Source: a bacterium (GTDB lineage Bacteria > Bacillota > Clostridia > Oscillospirales > Acutalibacteraceae). Taken from it: a stretch of 64,000 nucleotides of DNA. The stretch covers positions 1 to 64,000 of the forward strand of contig JALFLK010000010.1 in the NCBI GenBank assembly GCA_022774755.1. Direction: 5' to 3'. Shown piece by piece: positions 1 to 10,836 of the stretch. The notes beneath the pieces are model-generated. The model was not told the origin of the DNA and ran no database searches. It saw only the letters and a list, made by a program, of their open reading frames with translations. Numbering within the stretch: position 1 is the first letter of the stretch; every line of letters starts with the position of its first letter. The translations under genes were made by a program, and so were the position numbers.

Positions 1-497
1 TTAAGAGCATTTGCTCTCTTTTGGGTTTTTTTAATGGAATCTGCAAGACGGTAAACGCTGTTTTCAATCTCGGCAAGCTCAACCGTAAGCTGTTTAACTT
101 CGCTGAACTTCAAATGAGCGTTATCCAAAGCCGTATCCGTCAAATATAAGCCGTAGGTGAGGTTGTGCTTAACAACGGGTTTAATGGTCAGAATAGGAAT
201 TTCAACGCCCATAACGCTTCTGTAATCAAGCTTCAAACTGTTTTCAACCGGAACAGCTCTGGCAATTTCGTTGCAAAATCCGTGGGTAATGTTTGCTGTC
301 TGCAAAGCAAGATACGCTTCCTCATAAGCAGAGTCAATTTTACCCTGTATTTCGTTTGCCTTGTCAATAAGGTTCATCATTTCACGGATAAGAATATTAC
401 GCTTTCTATCCATCAATTCGTAGCCTATTTTTGCCAAAGCAAGCGATTTTTTTGTATTCATTAAGTTACCCTTTGTAGGTACAGCCTGAATAGCCAT
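1..497 (-). CDS. atpD: V-type ATP synthase subunit D (3' part cut by window edge)
   Basis: Reverse-strand reading from ATG at 495-497 gives MAIQAVPTKGNLMNTKKSLALAKIGYELMDRKRNILIREMM..., typical of V/A-ATPase subunit D; position after A and B fits the operon. Confidence 0.9.
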   Translation of the reverse strand, partial: MAIQAVPTKGNLMNTKKSLALAKIGYELMDRKRNILIREMMNLIDKANEIQGKIDSAYEEAYLALQTANITHGFCNEIARAVPVENSLKLDYRSVMGVEIPILTIKPVVKHNLTYGLYLTDTALDNAHLKFSEVKQLTVELAEIENSVYRLADSIKKTQKRANAL

Positions 498-555
498 AAT
501 AATGAACACCCCTTTAATTTAATAAGATATTTCTTGCTCCGAATTAAGCAGTCGG

Positions 556-1947
556 TTACTTGTCCTCTGATGTTCTGTCAACATAATACTTGTCAAGCAC
601 AGCGTCGTCAACACGGTCAAGCTCTGCTCTGGGCAGATATCCCAAAAGCTCCCAGCCCAAGTCAAGGCTTTGCTGAATGGTTCTGTTTTCGTTAAAGCCC
701 TGGTTAATGAACTTTGACTCAAACTTTTTGCCGAATTCAATGTACTTTTTATCTGTGGGAGAAAGCTCCTCCTCACCGATAACGGAAGCAAGTGAACGAG
801 CGTCTATAACCTTTGCATACGAAGCGAAAAGCTGGTTTGCAAGGGGAGAGTGGTCAGCCCTTGTAAAGCCCTCGCCGATACCGTCCTTCATAAGTCGTGA
901 AAGGGACGGCAGTACGCTTACGGGCGGATAAAGCCCCTGTCCCTGAAGCTGACGGTCAAGAACTATCTGACCCTCGGTGATATATCCAGTTAGGTCGGGG
1001 ATAGGATGAGTAATATCATCGTTAGGCATAGTTAAAATCGGAATCTGGGTAACCGAACCGGGGTGTCCTTTAATCATACCTGCACGCTCATAAAGAGAAG
1101 CAAGGTCAGAGTAAAGGTAACCGGGGTAGCCTTTTCTTCCGGGAATTTCACCTTTTGACGAGCTGAACTCACGCAGTGCCTCAGCGTAAGAAGTCATATC
1201 CGTCATTATTACAAGAATGTGCATATCCAGCTCAAAAGCAAGATATTCGGCAATTGTCAAGGCGCATCGTGGAGTAAGAGTTCTTTCTATAATCGGGTCA
1301 TTAGAAAGGTTCAAAAGCATTACAACATGAGATAAAACTCCGCTTTCTTCAAAAGACTTTCTGAAATACTCCGCCACGTCTTTCTGAACGCCCATTGCGG
1401 CAAACACAACGCCGAAATTATTGCTGTCGGCTCCGGTAATTTTTGCCTGCCTTACAATCTGAACGGCAAGGTCATTGTGACTCATACCTGAACCGGAGAA
1501 AATCGGCAGCTTCTGACCTCTGATAAGAGTCATAAGCACATCAATAGATGAAATACCGGTATTGATGTAGTTTTTAGGGTAAACACGGGATACAGGGTTA
1601 ATGGGAGTGCCGTTAATGTCCGCCTTTTTCTCGGGATAAATATCGCCCAAGCCGTCAATAGGTCTTCCTGCGCCGTCAAGGACTCTGCCCATAATTTCGG
1701 GAGAAAGGGGCATCTCCATTGGGTGACCGGTAAGCCTTGTTCTTGCGTTTTTAAGGCTTATGCGCCTTGTGCCCTCAAAAACCTGAACAACAATCCTGTC
1801 GCCCTCAATCTGAACTACACGACCCTGTCGTTTTGTGCCGTCTTCCAGCTGAATGTCAACAATCTCCTCAAAGGAAACGCCCTTAACACCGTCAATTACA
1901 ATAAGCGAGCCGTTAATCTCTTTAACGCCTACATAATCTATAACCAT
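556..1947 (-). CDS. atpB: V-type ATP synthase subunit B
   Basis: 463 aa ORF with B-subunit motifs ([28 protein letters not shown]-like catalytic region). Confidence 0.97.
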   Translation of the reverse strand: MVIDYVGVKEINGSLIVIDGVKGVSFEEIVDIQLEDGTKRQGRVVQIEGDRIVVQVFEGTRRISLKNARTRLTGHPMEMPLSPEIMGRVLDGAGRPIDGLGDIYPEKKADINGTPINPVSRVYPKNYINTGISSIDVLMTLIRGQKLPIFSGSGMSHNDLAVQIVRQAKITGADSNNFGVVFAAMGVQKDVAEYFRKSFEESGVLSHVVMLLNLSNDPIIERTLTPRCALTIAEYLAFELDMHILVIMTDMTSYAEALREFSSSKGEIPGRKGYPGYLYSDLASLYERAGMIKGHPGSVTQIPILTMPNDDITHPIPDLTGYITEGQIVLDRQLQGQGLYPPVSVLPSLSRLMKDGIGEGFTRADHSPLANQLFASYAKVIDARSLASVIGEEELSPTDKKYIEFGKKFESKFINQGFNENRTIQQSLDLGWELLGYLPRAELDRVDDAVLDKYYVDRTSEDK

Positions 1948-1959
1948 TGCGCTTCCTCC

Positions 1960-3714
1960 TTACTTTAATATTGACGATATTTTTTCGTCTATATCTGCAA
2001 TATAATCATCAAACATTTCAAGCTTGTTGTTTGGAATATCATACTTCATTTTTGTGAGCTTATCGAAAAGTCCCAGCTTAAGAATTTTTGAAATGGGAAC
2101 CTCGGTAGAGATAACCTGCTTTGCCCTTTTGTGAAGATGAAGAATTGTTTTCATCATCAGCTTTTGCTTTTCAAGAGGAACATAGGTATCCTCAGGGTGA
2201 AAAGCGTTTTGCTGTAAAAATCCAACTCTGATAACTCTTGCAGTTTCAATTACCAGCTTTTGGTCGTCGGGCAGAACATCCGAGCCGATAAGCTTTACGA
2301 TTTCCATAAGCTGGTTTTCTTCCTGAAGCAAAGAGGCAATCTGCGTACGGTATTTAATGAATTCTTCGCCCTCGTTTTCTGCAAACCAAGGGTCAAGGTC
2401 GTTAAAATACTCGCTGTAGCTGTCAATCCAGTTAATAGCCGGGTAATGACGAGAGTAAGCCAAAGCTTTATCAAGCGCCCAGAAACATCTGGTAAAACGC
2501 TTGGTGTTCTGGGTTACAGGCTCAGAGAAGTCGGAGCCTTGGGGCGACACGGCGCCTATAAGCGTAACGGAGCCTTCCTTTCCGCACAATGCGTTTGCAC
2601 GGCCGCCTCTCTCGTAAAATTCTGCAAGACGAGAGGGAAGATATGCCGGGAAGCCTTCTTCGGCAGGCATTTCTTCAAGTCGTCCCGAAATCTCACGAAG
2701 AGCCTCTGCCCAACGAGAGGTAGAGTCAGCCATCATAGCAACGTGATAGCCCATATCTCTGTAATATTCCGCAAGGGTAATGCCTGTGTAAATAGAAGCC
2801 TCACGGGCGGCAACAGGCATATTTGAAGTGTTTGCAATAAGTACGGTTCTGTCGGTCATAGGTCTTTGAGACTTAGGGTCAACAAGCTCAGAGAATTCCT
2901 CAAGAACCTGGCTCATCTCGTTACCACGCTCACCGCATCCCACATATATGATTATGTCGGCGTCGCACCACTTTGCAAGCTGATGCTGGGTCATTGTTTT
3001 ACCTGTTCCGAATCCTCCGGGGATAGCCGCAGTACCGCCCTTTGCTATGGGAAAAAGCGTATCAATTACACGCTGACCGGTAATAAGCGGAACGGAGGGG
3101 GAAAGCATCTCTTTAACGGGACGGGCAGTTCTGATAGGCCACTTCTGACAAAGGGTAAGATTGTGGTCAACGCCTCTGTCGTCTTTAATAACGGCAACGG
3201 TGTCAAATAATCTATAGCGTCCGTTTGGCATAACCTCTGCAACGGTTCCGGATAATTCAGGAGGAACCATCAGTCTGTGTTCAATAATCGGGGTTTCGGG
3301 TAAGGTTGCGTATATATCACCGCCGTTAAGCCTGTCGCCAACCTTTACCTTGAGGGTTACATCCCAAAGCTTTTCATCGTCTAATGCAGAAACAGAAGAG
3401 CCCCTGCTGATAAATGCGCCGGCTTGCTTTTCAATTTCAGCCAGCGGACGCTCAATGCCGTCAAAAATATTATCAAGTATTCCGGGACCTAACAGCACAT
3501 TCATAGGCGCTCCGGTACCGACGATAGGGTCGCCGGGTTTAAGACCTGTTGTTTCCTCATAAACCTGAACGGTTGTGGCGTCGTCGGTAATACCGATAAT
3601 TTCGCCTACAAGCTTGTCGTCGCCCACATATACCATTTCCATCATTTGGAATCCCGTGGGACCTTTAACGGTAACAACAGGACCGTTAATACCGTAAATT
3701 ACATTTTTTTCCAT
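1960..3714 (-). CDS. atpA: V-type ATP synthase subunit A (start trimmed to [11 protein letters not shown])
   Basis: Walker [19 protein letters not shown]-subunit N-terminus; ORF 1960..3741, preferred start at 3714. Confidence 0.97.
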   Translation of the reverse strand: MEKNVIYGINGPVVTVKGPTGFQMMEMVYVGDDKLVGEIIGITDDATTVQVYEETTGLKPGDPIVGTGAPMNVLLGPGILDNIFDGIERPLAEIEKQAGAFISRGSSVSALDDEKLWDVTLKVKVGDRLNGGDIYATLPETPIIEHRLMVPPELSGTVAEVMPNGRYRLFDTVAVIKDDRGVDHNLTLCQKWPIRTARPVKEMLSPSVPLITGQRVIDTLFPIAKGGTAAIPGGFGTGKTMTQHQLAKWCDADIIIYVGCGERGNEMSQVLEEFSELVDPKSQRPMTDRTVLIANTSNMPVAAREASIYTGITLAEYYRDMGYHVAMMADSTSRWAEALREISGRLEEMPAEEGFPAYLPSRLAEFYERGGRANALCGKEGSVTLIGAVSPQGSDFSEPVTQNTKRFTRCFWALDKALAYSRHYPAINWIDSYSEYFNDLDPWFAENEGEEFIKYRTQIASLLQEENQLMEIVKLIGSDVLPDDQKLVIETARVIRVGFLQQNAFHPEDTYVPLEKQKLMMKTILHLHKRAKQVISTEVPISKILKLGLFDKLTKMKYDIPNNKLEMFDDYIADIDEKISSILK

Positions 3715-3746
3715 ATAATCATCTCTTTTTCTGGGATTCAAGTTCT

Positions 3747-3905
3747 ATACTAAAACCTAATCAAAAACTAAAATGTCTTTTTGGCATATTTTCTGTCATA
3801 CTTCGTGAGCCGTTCTCAATATGCGTCAGCATTTCTGCGGAATCTCACTTGTCTGGCAAAAATATGCTCAAAAGTCTTATAAAGCTTTTAATCAGGTTTT
3901 AGTAT
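3747..3905. repeat. MITE-like imperfect palindrome in the atpE-atpA spacer
   Basis: Left end ATACTAAAACCTAATCAAAA (3747-3766) against right end TTTTAATCAGGTTTTAGTAT (3886-3905); inner arms also pair. Confidence 0.7.
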
Positions 3906-4498
3906 TACATTACCTTTAAATTGGAATTTTCAATAAACCATTCCTTCTGATTTTCAAGCTTGCTGTCAAGAGTTTCGTCGGCAATAACGCCCTCTTCAGG
4001 GCAAAAAACCTTAATTCCGCCGATTTTAATTTCTGGGTCAGCCTCAACCGAAGTGTCTCCGGTAAAGCAAGCTTTAAGAGCATCGGAAAATCTTAAATCC
4101 TTATCACTTAAGTAAATTATACAATCCTTGCCGTCAAACATTTTTGCAATTTTTTTTGTCTGCTCAACAAGCTTTTCTTTATATTCGTCAGTAGAGGTAT
4201 AAGCGTTCAGCTTAGCCAGAGCTTTCTCAAAAACAGTTCTCATCATATGATTTCTCTTTACAAAAAGCTCATCCTGACTTTGCTTTTCTTTTTTAGCCAA
4301 ATCTCTTGTTACCGACGCTTTTTTAGCATCCATTTCCTTGTGAATCAGCACATAAGCGTCCTGCAATCCCTCTTCTTCCGCCTTTTTCATTTCTTCGGCT
4401 CTGAATCTCTCAATTTCATTTTCCATATCCTGCTTTTGGCGGTCGGCGTACCTCTGAATTGCGTTCAAGAAATTATTGGTTTTAGTAGATTCGTTCAT
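3905..4498 (-). CDS. atpE: V-type ATP synthase subunit E
   Basis: 197 aa, charged coiled-coil N-terminus and conserved E-subunit C-terminal pattern; operon position. Confidence 0.85.
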   Translation of the reverse strand: MNESTKTNNFLNAIQRYADRQKQDMENEIERFRAEEMKKAEEEGLQDAYVLIHKEMDAKKASVTRDLAKKEKQSQDELFVKRNHMMRTVFEKALAKLNAYTSTDEYKEKLVEQTKKIAKMFDGKDCIIYLSDKDLRFSDALKACFTGDTSVEADPEIKIGGIKVFCPEEGVIADETLDSKLENQKEWFIENSNLKVM

Positions 4499-4551
4499 TT
4501 ATAACACCTCGTTATATGTTTGGTGCAGTATGGTGCAGAATAGTCGTATAA

Positions 4552-4860
4552 TCAAAGCTTGACGCCGATTGCGTCCTGAACATACTTTGTAATACTGTCC
4601 TTTGTTCTTCCGTTTCCGTGACGGTCGGGTATTTCAACAATCAAAGGCTGTTTTCTGTTCAGCTTTAAATCATACACAAGCTCGGGACAAAGAGAAACAA
4701 GCCTTTCTGTCATAAGAATTACTGCAACATCAGGCATATTCATTGCTTTTTCAAGCTCTGCCCTGACCTCTTCGTCCTTATGGATTACAACGCCCTCAAT
4801 TCCGGCAAGGCGCATACCCATCATAGTGTCAACATTATCGCTGATAAGATAAAATTTCAT
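4552..4860 (-). CDS. atpF: V-type ATP synthase subunit F
   Basis: 102 aa, MKFYLISDNVDTMMGMRLAGIEGVV, typical F-subunit start. Confidence 0.9.
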   Translation of the reverse strand: MKFYLISDNVDTMMGMRLAGIEGVVIHKDEEVRAELEKAMNMPDVAVILMTERLVSLCPELVYDLKLNRKQPLIVEIPDRHGNGRTKDSITKYVQDAIGVKL

Positions 4861-4905
4861 AAAATCATATCCTTTTACAGTTGTTAGGATAATCTCCCCA
4901 AAGCA

Positions 4906-5328
4906 TCAGCCTAATTTTGAGAGAATCATAATTGAAATAAGCAAACCGTAAAGTGCGCAGCCTTCGCCCAAAGCAACGAAAATCATAGATTTACCGAAGT
5001 TCTTGGGGTCTTCGCTTGTTGCACCGATAGCTGCCGGTGCAGCGCCGCCAACGGCAATACCGCCGCCGATACAGGAAAGACCTGTTGCAATTCCTGCGCC
5101 GATTAAACCAAATCCCAGGTCACCGCCTGCCGAAGCAGTTGCTTCTGCCGCATTTGCAAACATAGGGAAGATAAAGCAGAGCGCAAATACTGCGCAGAAA
5201 GAGGTCAGCTGCATATATACTGTCTTTTTTGGACTTTTTCCGTTCTGGAACGCTTTAACTGCAAGCACCACGGAAAGAACGAGAAAAATCACGGGTAAAG
5301 TCAACATCACAAAATCAAAAATAGTCAT
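4906..5328 (-). CDS. atpK: V-type ATP synthase subunit K (membrane rotor proteolipid)
   Basis: Glycine-rich hairpin GLIGAGIATGLSCIGGGIAVGGAAPAAIGA and FVALGEGCALYGLLISIMIL; start trimmed to MTIFDFVML at 5328 with GGAGG upstream. Confidence 0.9.
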   Translation of the reverse strand: MTIFDFVMLTLPVIFLVLSVVLAVKAFQNGKSPKKTVYMQLTSFCAVFALCFIFPMFANAAEATASAGGDLGFGLIGAGIATGLSCIGGGIAVGGAAPAAIGATSEDPKNFGKSMIFVALGEGCALYGLLISIMILSKLG

Positions 5329-5415
5329 AGTGAAACCTCCAAAAAATTTTTTTATATGTAACCGCTGCCGCTTAAAAATCAGCCGCATCGGTTGTTTGTA
5401 ACACATCTGCAACGC

Positions 5416-7368
5416 TTATGCGTTGTTATCGTTAAGTCTTACAGGCTCATAGGGTCTGCCGTCGCCGGTATAAAATCTGCTGAACATCTCGTAATACTCA
5501 AGTCTTAATACCTGAATTGCAACAAGAAGTGCCTCAAGTCCCAAAACAACAAAGTTGCCAAGTACAACGATTATCCAGTATCCTATTCCGCCTGACATTT
5601 CTGCCATAACGAAAACAACCTCCATCATACCTGCGTGAACAAGCACAAAAGCACCCACTCTTAAAAAGCTCATTGTATTTGTAACATAGCTTAAAAGAAC
5701 TTCAAAAAGCTCAAAAAAGTTATCAACCAAAAATTCTCCTGGCTTTTCGGGCATCCAGTTTTTGTTTCCGTTTACAAGCTTAATAAGGGGCTCACGAATA
5801 TAAAGCAGAATAAGCGGAAGAACTATAAGTCCCAAAACATATCCCACGGACATAATCGGGATTCCCAGCAAAAGCTGGCATACAATTCCGCCCACAAGAG
5901 CTGTATAAAAAACAAGTCCGCATATTCCGTTTACTCCGAATATAGCCTCGCCGGGATTTTTTTGCTTAAACTTGCTGTATATGCCCATAATTATTGCGGC
6001 TATCAAAAGCACAATACCGATTCCAACAGCAAAATATATGATGTAGTTGGTCATCGACGGCGCCATAACCTCAATGGGTTTTTCCTCAAAGCCGAAAAGT
6101 GCTTTATAAAGCGGGTCCAGCATATGTTCAAATCCGAACACACTGCCGAAAATACATCCGAATATCGCCGAGGTGATACCGCAGGGAACAAGTATTTTTC
6201 CGATTTTCATACGCTTCAGCTTCCACATCAGAAGTCCCGCTATTGAAAGGACAATGCCGTGTCCCACATCTGCAAACATTATTCCGAACAATACAACATA
6301 GGTCATAGCTACAAAAGGAGTCGGGTCAATTTCGTTGTATCTCGGTACACCGAACATCTCGGTGTAAAATTCAAAGGGACGAAAGAAAAAGTTGTTTTTA
6401 AGTCTTACGGGAGGCGAGTGTTTAAGCTCATCCTTGCCGTCAACAAATTCCGTTTCAACGCTTTCTATTTTTTCAAGCTCGCCCTTAAGCTTTTCCGTAT
6501 ATTCCTTTGGAATCCAGCCCACAATGCAAAAACCTTTGCCGTGATAGGTAAGCGCTTTTGATTTTATGGTTGAAAACAGGCTCAGCTGAGAAAGCATTGA
6601 GTAATACTTTAAAATATTCAGCTTGTTGTCCTGCTTGTATTTGTTCAATGCGTCAACCGCTTTATTGTACCGGCTTTCATAATCAGGAAGCTCTTTTGTC
6701 AGCTTGTCGTAATACTCTTTCGGTGTTGCGTCAAGTCCGCTTATATCGCATTGTTCAAAATACAGTCCCGAGAAAATTCTGTCTATTTTATCCTCATATT
6801 CCCTGGGAGTAATATAAACACCCCAGTAGTAGTTTTCTTCCTCTGAACAAACAAAAAAGTTTACAAACGGATTATCATCATAATTAGACAGCTTTCCGTA
6901 GCTTTCTTTGGGAAGTCTTCCGAAGCAGGACTTAATATATTTGCACTTTGCAAGGTCGTCGAATTTTACATTCAAGCCGATAAAATGCTTTGCTCTCAAT
7001 ATATCCTGCTTTATGTCGTTTAACTTCATTCCTGCCGACGCAACGTCGTTTATCAGCAGGTCAATTTCACTGCAAATTTTCTTTGAACCGCCTATAAGCT
7101 CTTCGTCAGAGATTTTGAAGTCGTCAACATCAATATATTTCAACGGAAACTTGGCAAGCTCCAGAGAATTTCTCAGTTCAGCCAAAGGGTCTGCAAAAAC
7201 ATTGCCCGAGGGCATATGCTCAAAGTTTTTTGTGCTGGAATAAAAATCAGAAACTTCATCGGGATGAAAAACATGGGACTTACCCAAAACACCCACAGCT
7301 TGGTCAAAGTGTTCCACAAGGCCGACAATGCTAATCAATTTAATATCAGCTACAGCCAAAATAATCAC
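5416..7368 (-). CDS. atpI: V-type ATP synthase subunit I
   Basis: 650 aa, soluble N-terminal half and polytopic C-terminal half (FGIMFADVGHG, SFLRVGAFVLVHAGMMEVV). Confidence 0.95.
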   Translation of the reverse strand: MIILAVADIKLISIVGLVEHFDQAVGVLGKSHVFHPDEVSDFYSSTKNFEHMPSGNVFADPLAELRNSLELAKFPLKYIDVDDFKISDEELIGGSKKICSEIDLLINDVASAGMKLNDIKQDILRAKHFIGLNVKFDDLAKCKYIKSCFGRLPKESYGKLSNYDDNPFVNFFVCSEEENYYWGVYITPREYEDKIDRIFSGLYFEQCDISGLDATPKEYYDKLTKELPDYESRYNKAVDALNKYKQDNKLNILKYYSMLSQLSLFSTIKSKALTYHGKGFCIVGWIPKEYTEKLKGELEKIESVETEFVDGKDELKHSPPVRLKNNFFFRPFEFYTEMFGVPRYNEIDPTPFVAMTYVVLFGIMFADVGHGIVLSIAGLLMWKLKRMKIGKILVPCGITSAIFGCIFGSVFGFEHMLDPLYKALFGFEEKPIEVMAPSMTNYIIYFAVGIGIVLLIAAIIMGIYSKFKQKNPGEAIFGVNGICGLVFYTALVGGIVCQLLLGIPIMSVGYVLGLIVLPLILLYIREPLIKLVNGNKNWMPEKPGEFLVDNFFELFEVLLSYVTNTMSFLRVGAFVLVHAGMMEVVFVMAEMSGGIGYWIIVVLGNFVVLGLEALLVAIQVLRLEYYEMFSRFYTGDGRPYEPVRLNDNNA

Positions 7369-7397
7369 CTCTTTTAAATAATGTCAAATAGTCAGAA

Positions 7398-8450
7398 TCA
7401 GCTTTGATAAATAAGCAGGGATTCGATTTTTTTGCTGTCGACATTATATCTTACGCCCTCAATCAGGCAGGTAATGTTGGCAAGCTCCGTCTCTGCCGCA
7501 AACATATAAGAAATCATCACAGCCGCAGGGCTTGAGGAGTAGTATATGTTCTTAACCGCTTCTTTAAACCGCACCTTTGCAACAAGGCTTCCGGTGTAAA
7601 AATAGCTTGTTTTGTTTATAAAATAGCCTTGTTTCAGAGAACTCATAACGCCGAACGCCGACTTTGAGTCTTCTGCATTGCAAAGCATATCAATCTGTGC
7701 CTTTTTAAGCGAGCCGAAGGGAAGAAGATTTTTCTTGATTTCCTCAGGCTCCATATTATAGTACTTTTTAAGTCTTATAACTCTTGAAAAATTCTCGTAG
7801 TCAAGAATTGTATTGAAAAATGACAAAAGCCCGCCTTGCTCTTTTTTAGGGCAGTTCTTTTCTATTCCCTTATACAAATCACCGAAAACAAGGGTGTAAA
7901 GCTTGTTTTCAATCTCGGCAAGAGGAAGCCTGCCGTTTTCGTTGGGATGATATTGGGAAAGAATCTTGTAATAAGGCGATTTTTCAAGTGAAGCCAAAGC
8001 TTCGCTGTAATCCTTTGCCTTAGAAAGCTGAACATAATTTATTGTTGCGTGCTTTTCAAAATAAGCCGGAAAAGTGAAAATAAAATCTTCCGCCGACTTG
8101 GAATTTATAAGCGTCAGGTAATCGACAAGCAGAGAAACCTCAAGTCTGCGTGTTACAAAAGTAGAAAAGGTTGCTCCGACACTTGTTTCATAACTGCAAA
8201 GAGAGGAAAACTCGTAGTAAAGGTTCTGACGCAGGACTTTTTCAAGCATTCCTCTGTGCACATCACGCTCGTTAAGCTCCTTTAAGGCTCCTCCGTAGTG
8301 TGTATTGCCTTTCAGATAAACCATTATTTCAGCAACGGACTTGCAGTTTAAAAGGTTCTTATAGTCCTTTTCTTTCAGGCGTTTTCCGTATTTTGCCTTA
8401 GCCTTTGCAAACACAGCGTTGCTGGTGCTGTTTGAAGCCATTACACACAC
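7398..8450 (-). CDS. atpC: V-type ATP synthase subunit C
   Basis: 350 aa V-ATPase C/AC39-like; operon context. Confidence 0.88.
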   Translation of the reverse strand: MCVMASNSTSNAVFAKAKAKYGKRLKEKDYKNLLNCKSVAEIMVYLKGNTHYGGALKELNERDVHRGMLEKVLRQNLYYEFSSLCSYETSVGATFSTFVTRRLEVSLLVDYLTLINSKSAEDFIFTFPAYFEKHATINYVQLSKAKDYSEALASLEKSPYYKILSQYHPNENGRLPLAEIENKLYTLVFGDLYKGIEKNCPKKEQGGLLSFFNTILDYENFSRVIRLKKYYNMEPEEIKKNLLPFGSLKKAQIDMLCNAEDSKSAFGVMSSLKQGYFINKTSYFYTGSLVAKVRFKEAVKNIYYSSSPAAVMISYMFAAETELANITCLIEGVRYNVDSKKIESLLIYQS

Positions 8451-8478
8451 CTCCCATAATTAAAATGACAAAATGCGC

Positions 8479-8802
8479 TTACTCAATAACTCTTTTTACA
8501 ATTTCATCTACCCAAGCGTCACAGTTAAGGTTAAACTGCTCCTTAAGCTTAGAGAGTGCCTCCTGATGCTTTTTTACGCTTTCTTCCAATTGCTTTTCTG
8601 CTTTTTCCTGAGCCATTTGGTCGTTCTTTTTTGCTCTTATGCGAGCCTGCTCAACATACTCGTCGTGAACTTTCTTTCTCTGGAGTTCAATTTGCTCTTT
8701 AATACTTACTTTTTCCTGCTGTGCCTGTGCTTCCAGCTCCCGAGCTTTTTCGTCCATCTCGACAACCTTCTTAATCATATTTTGCACAAAAAACACCTCC
8801 AA
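8479..8802 (-). CDS. V-type ATP synthase G/H-like peripheral stalk subunit
   Basis: 107 aa coiled-coil ORF at the head of the V-ATPase genes. Confidence 0.7.
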   Translation of the reverse strand: MEVFFVQNMIKKVVEMDEKARELEAQAQQEKVSIKEQIELQRKKVHDEYVEQARIRAKKNDQMAQEKAEKQLEESVKKHQEALSKLKEQFNLNCDAWVDEIVKRVIE

Positions 8803-8850
8803 ATCAAATTAAAACAAAATCTGTGAAAGTTATATATAAAATCAGCAAAA

Positions 8851-10212
8851 TCAGTTTTTAAGCGCCTGCAAAGGAGAGGGGAGTCTTCCGCCTCTGTGAA
8901 TAAACTCAGAGGGAGAGCCGTCCCTTATGGGCATTACCGGAGCTTCTCCCAACAATCCGCCGAAAGAAAGCGTATCTCCTGCCTTTTTGCCTATTGCGGG
9001 AATAAGCCTTACGGCTGTGGTTTTGGTGTTTACCATTCCGATTGCCGCCTCATCTGCAATGATAGCAGAGATTGTTTCCGGGGTAATGTCGCCGGGAACG
9101 GCAATCATATCAAGTCCGACGGAACAAACAGAGGTCATAGCCTCAAGCTTTGTAATGTCAAGGGTGCCTTTTTCTGCTGCTGCAATCATTCCTGCGTCTT
9201 CGGAAACGGGAATAAATGCACCGCTGAGTCCGCCTACATGGGAAGAAGCCATAACTCCGCCCTTTTTAACTGCATCGTTAAGCAGCGCCAGCGCCGCTGT
9301 GGTGCCGTGGCATCCGCAGCTTTCAAGTCCCATTTCTTCAAGTATATATGCTACACTGTCGCCTACGGCAGGCGTAGGTGCAAGAGAAAGGTCAACTATT
9401 CCGAAGGGAACGCACAAGCGTTTTGACGCCTCCCTTGCCACAAGCTGTCCCATTCTTGTAATCTTAAAGGCTGTCTTTTTTATCATTTCCGCAATTTCGG
9501 CAATATCCTTGCCCTTGCCGTTTTTCGCTAAGGTGGCTCTGACAACGCCCGGACCCGAAACGCCCACGTTTATTACGCAGTCTGCCTCGCCGACGCCGTG
9601 GAAAGCACCTGCCATAAAGGGATTATCCTCGGGGGCATTACAGAACACCACAAGCTTTGCGGCGCCGATACAATCTCTGTCGGCTGTTTTTTCTGCCGTT
9701 TGCTTAACGATTTTTCCCATCATTTTAACAGCGTCCATATTTATGCCGGCCTTCGTTGAGCCTACATTTACGGAGGAGCAAACCTTTTCGGTTACGCTCA
9801 AAGCTTCGGGAATGCTGTCAATCAGCGCATAATCTCCTGCGGCAAAGCCCTTTTGAACCAAAGCGGAATAGCCGCCGATAAAATTAACGCCTAAGGTATC
9901 TGCGGCTCTGTCAAGAGCCTTTGCAAATTTTACCACATTTCTGCTTTGGCAGGGAGCTGCAACCATTCCGATAGGCGTAACGGAAATTCTTTTGTGAATA
10001 ATGGGAATACCGTACTCTTTCTCAATGTCTTCGCCTGTTTTTACCAAGTCTTTGGCATATCTGCAAATCTTATCGTAAACCTTGTCCGCAGCTTTGTCTA
10101 TATCCTCATCAATGCAGTCCAACAGCGAGATTCCCATTGTTATTGTGCGCACGTCAAGGTTTTCGTTGTCTATCATATGGATAGTTTCAAGAATATCTTT
10201 TGTTTCTAACAT
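8851..10212 (-). CDS. PFL family (UPF0210/DUF711) protein
   Basis: 453 aa, matches the UPF0210 pattern ([13 protein letters not shown]..., [23 protein letters not shown]). Confidence 0.9.
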   Translation of the reverse strand: MLETKDILETIHMIDNENLDVRTITMGISLLDCIDEDIDKAADKVYDKICRYAKDLVKTGEDIEKEYGIPIIHKRISVTPIGMVAAPCQSRNVVKFAKALDRAADTLGVNFIGGYSALVQKGFAAGDYALIDSIPEALSVTEKVCSSVNVGSTKAGINMDAVKMMGKIVKQTAEKTADRDCIGAAKLVVFCNAPEDNPFMAGAFHGVGEADCVINVGVSGPGVVRATLAKNGKGKDIAEIAEMIKKTAFKITRMGQLVAREASKRLCVPFGIVDLSLAPTPAVGDSVAYILEEMGLESCGCHGTTAALALLNDAVKKGGVMASSHVGGLSGAFIPVSEDAGMIAAAEKGTLDITKLEAMTSVCSVGLDMIAVPGDITPETISAIIADEAAIGMVNTKTTAVRLIPAIGKKAGDTLSFGGLLGEAPVMPIRDGSPSEFIHRGGRLPSPLQALKN

Positions 10213-10247
10213 ACTCTAATCCTTTCGATTTGTAATCTTACAGGCTT

Positions 10248-10517
10248 CTATATTTTATGCATACTGTTGAAAATATCCTCATGCATAATGTGAATTTTCG
10301 TATTTGTACTTTGTCCTACCAAGTCGAGATTTTTAGAAAGTGTGTCAAAGCTCACCGAGGACTTGTCAATCTCAACAAGCATTATCATAGCAAACATATC
10401 CTGAAGTACGCTTTGCGTAACCTCGACGATGTTCACTCCAACCTCTGCACATGCTGACGAAACCTTTGAAAGTATGCCAACATTGTCCTTGCCAAGCACT
10501 GTAATAACTGCTTTCAT
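10248..10517 (-). CDS. ACT domain-containing protein (UPF0237)
   Basis: MKAVITVLGKDNVGILSKVSSACAEVGVNIVEVTQSVLQDMFAMIMLVEID; pairs with UPF0210. Confidence 0.9.
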   Translation of the reverse strand: MKAVITVLGKDNVGILSKVSSACAEVGVNIVEVTQSVLQDMFAMIMLVEIDKSSVSFDTLSKNLDLVGQSTNTKIHIMHEDIFNSMHKI

Positions 10518-10767
10518 AAATATCCTCCAATAACCTGTGCGAAAACCGCATATACGGCAACAGCCCGCCACTGCTAAAATTCTACAGGTGTGTTAAATTT
10601 TTGACATAGCTATTATAATCCATTAAAGCGTCAAAGTAAAGTATAATATTGCCTAAAAAACAAAAATCTGAAATTTAATTTTATCTAATGTTTAAAGTTA
10701 AATTGAACATTTACCTTGTCCGTTGTTTTTGTTAAGACAATAAAAATCCAATAACTAAAAATAAAAG

Positions 10768-10796
10768 ACAGAGAAGCCCCAACAGGCCTCTCTGCC
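10768..10796 (-). terminator. Rho-independent terminator downstream of galU
   Basis: CAGAGAAGCC-CCAACA-GGCCTCTCTG stem, T-rich on the minus strand. Confidence 0.7.
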
Positions 10797-10836
10797 AAAA
10801 TTAAGTGTTTACATTATAGCACATTATAAGTAAGGA

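Noticed and set aside
2260-2826. 188-aa plus-strand ORF opposite atpA
   Set aside because: Antisense shadow ORF; no RBS or domain support
4530-4548. Tandem GGTGCAGTATGGTGCAGAAT near the atpF-atpE junction
   Set aside because: Two short copies only; not distinguishable from chance
8927-9832. 301-aa plus-strand ORF
   Set aside because: Fully antisense to the UPF0210 gene; Ser/Pro/Ala/Thr-rich low-complexity translation typical of a reverse-frame shadow ORF
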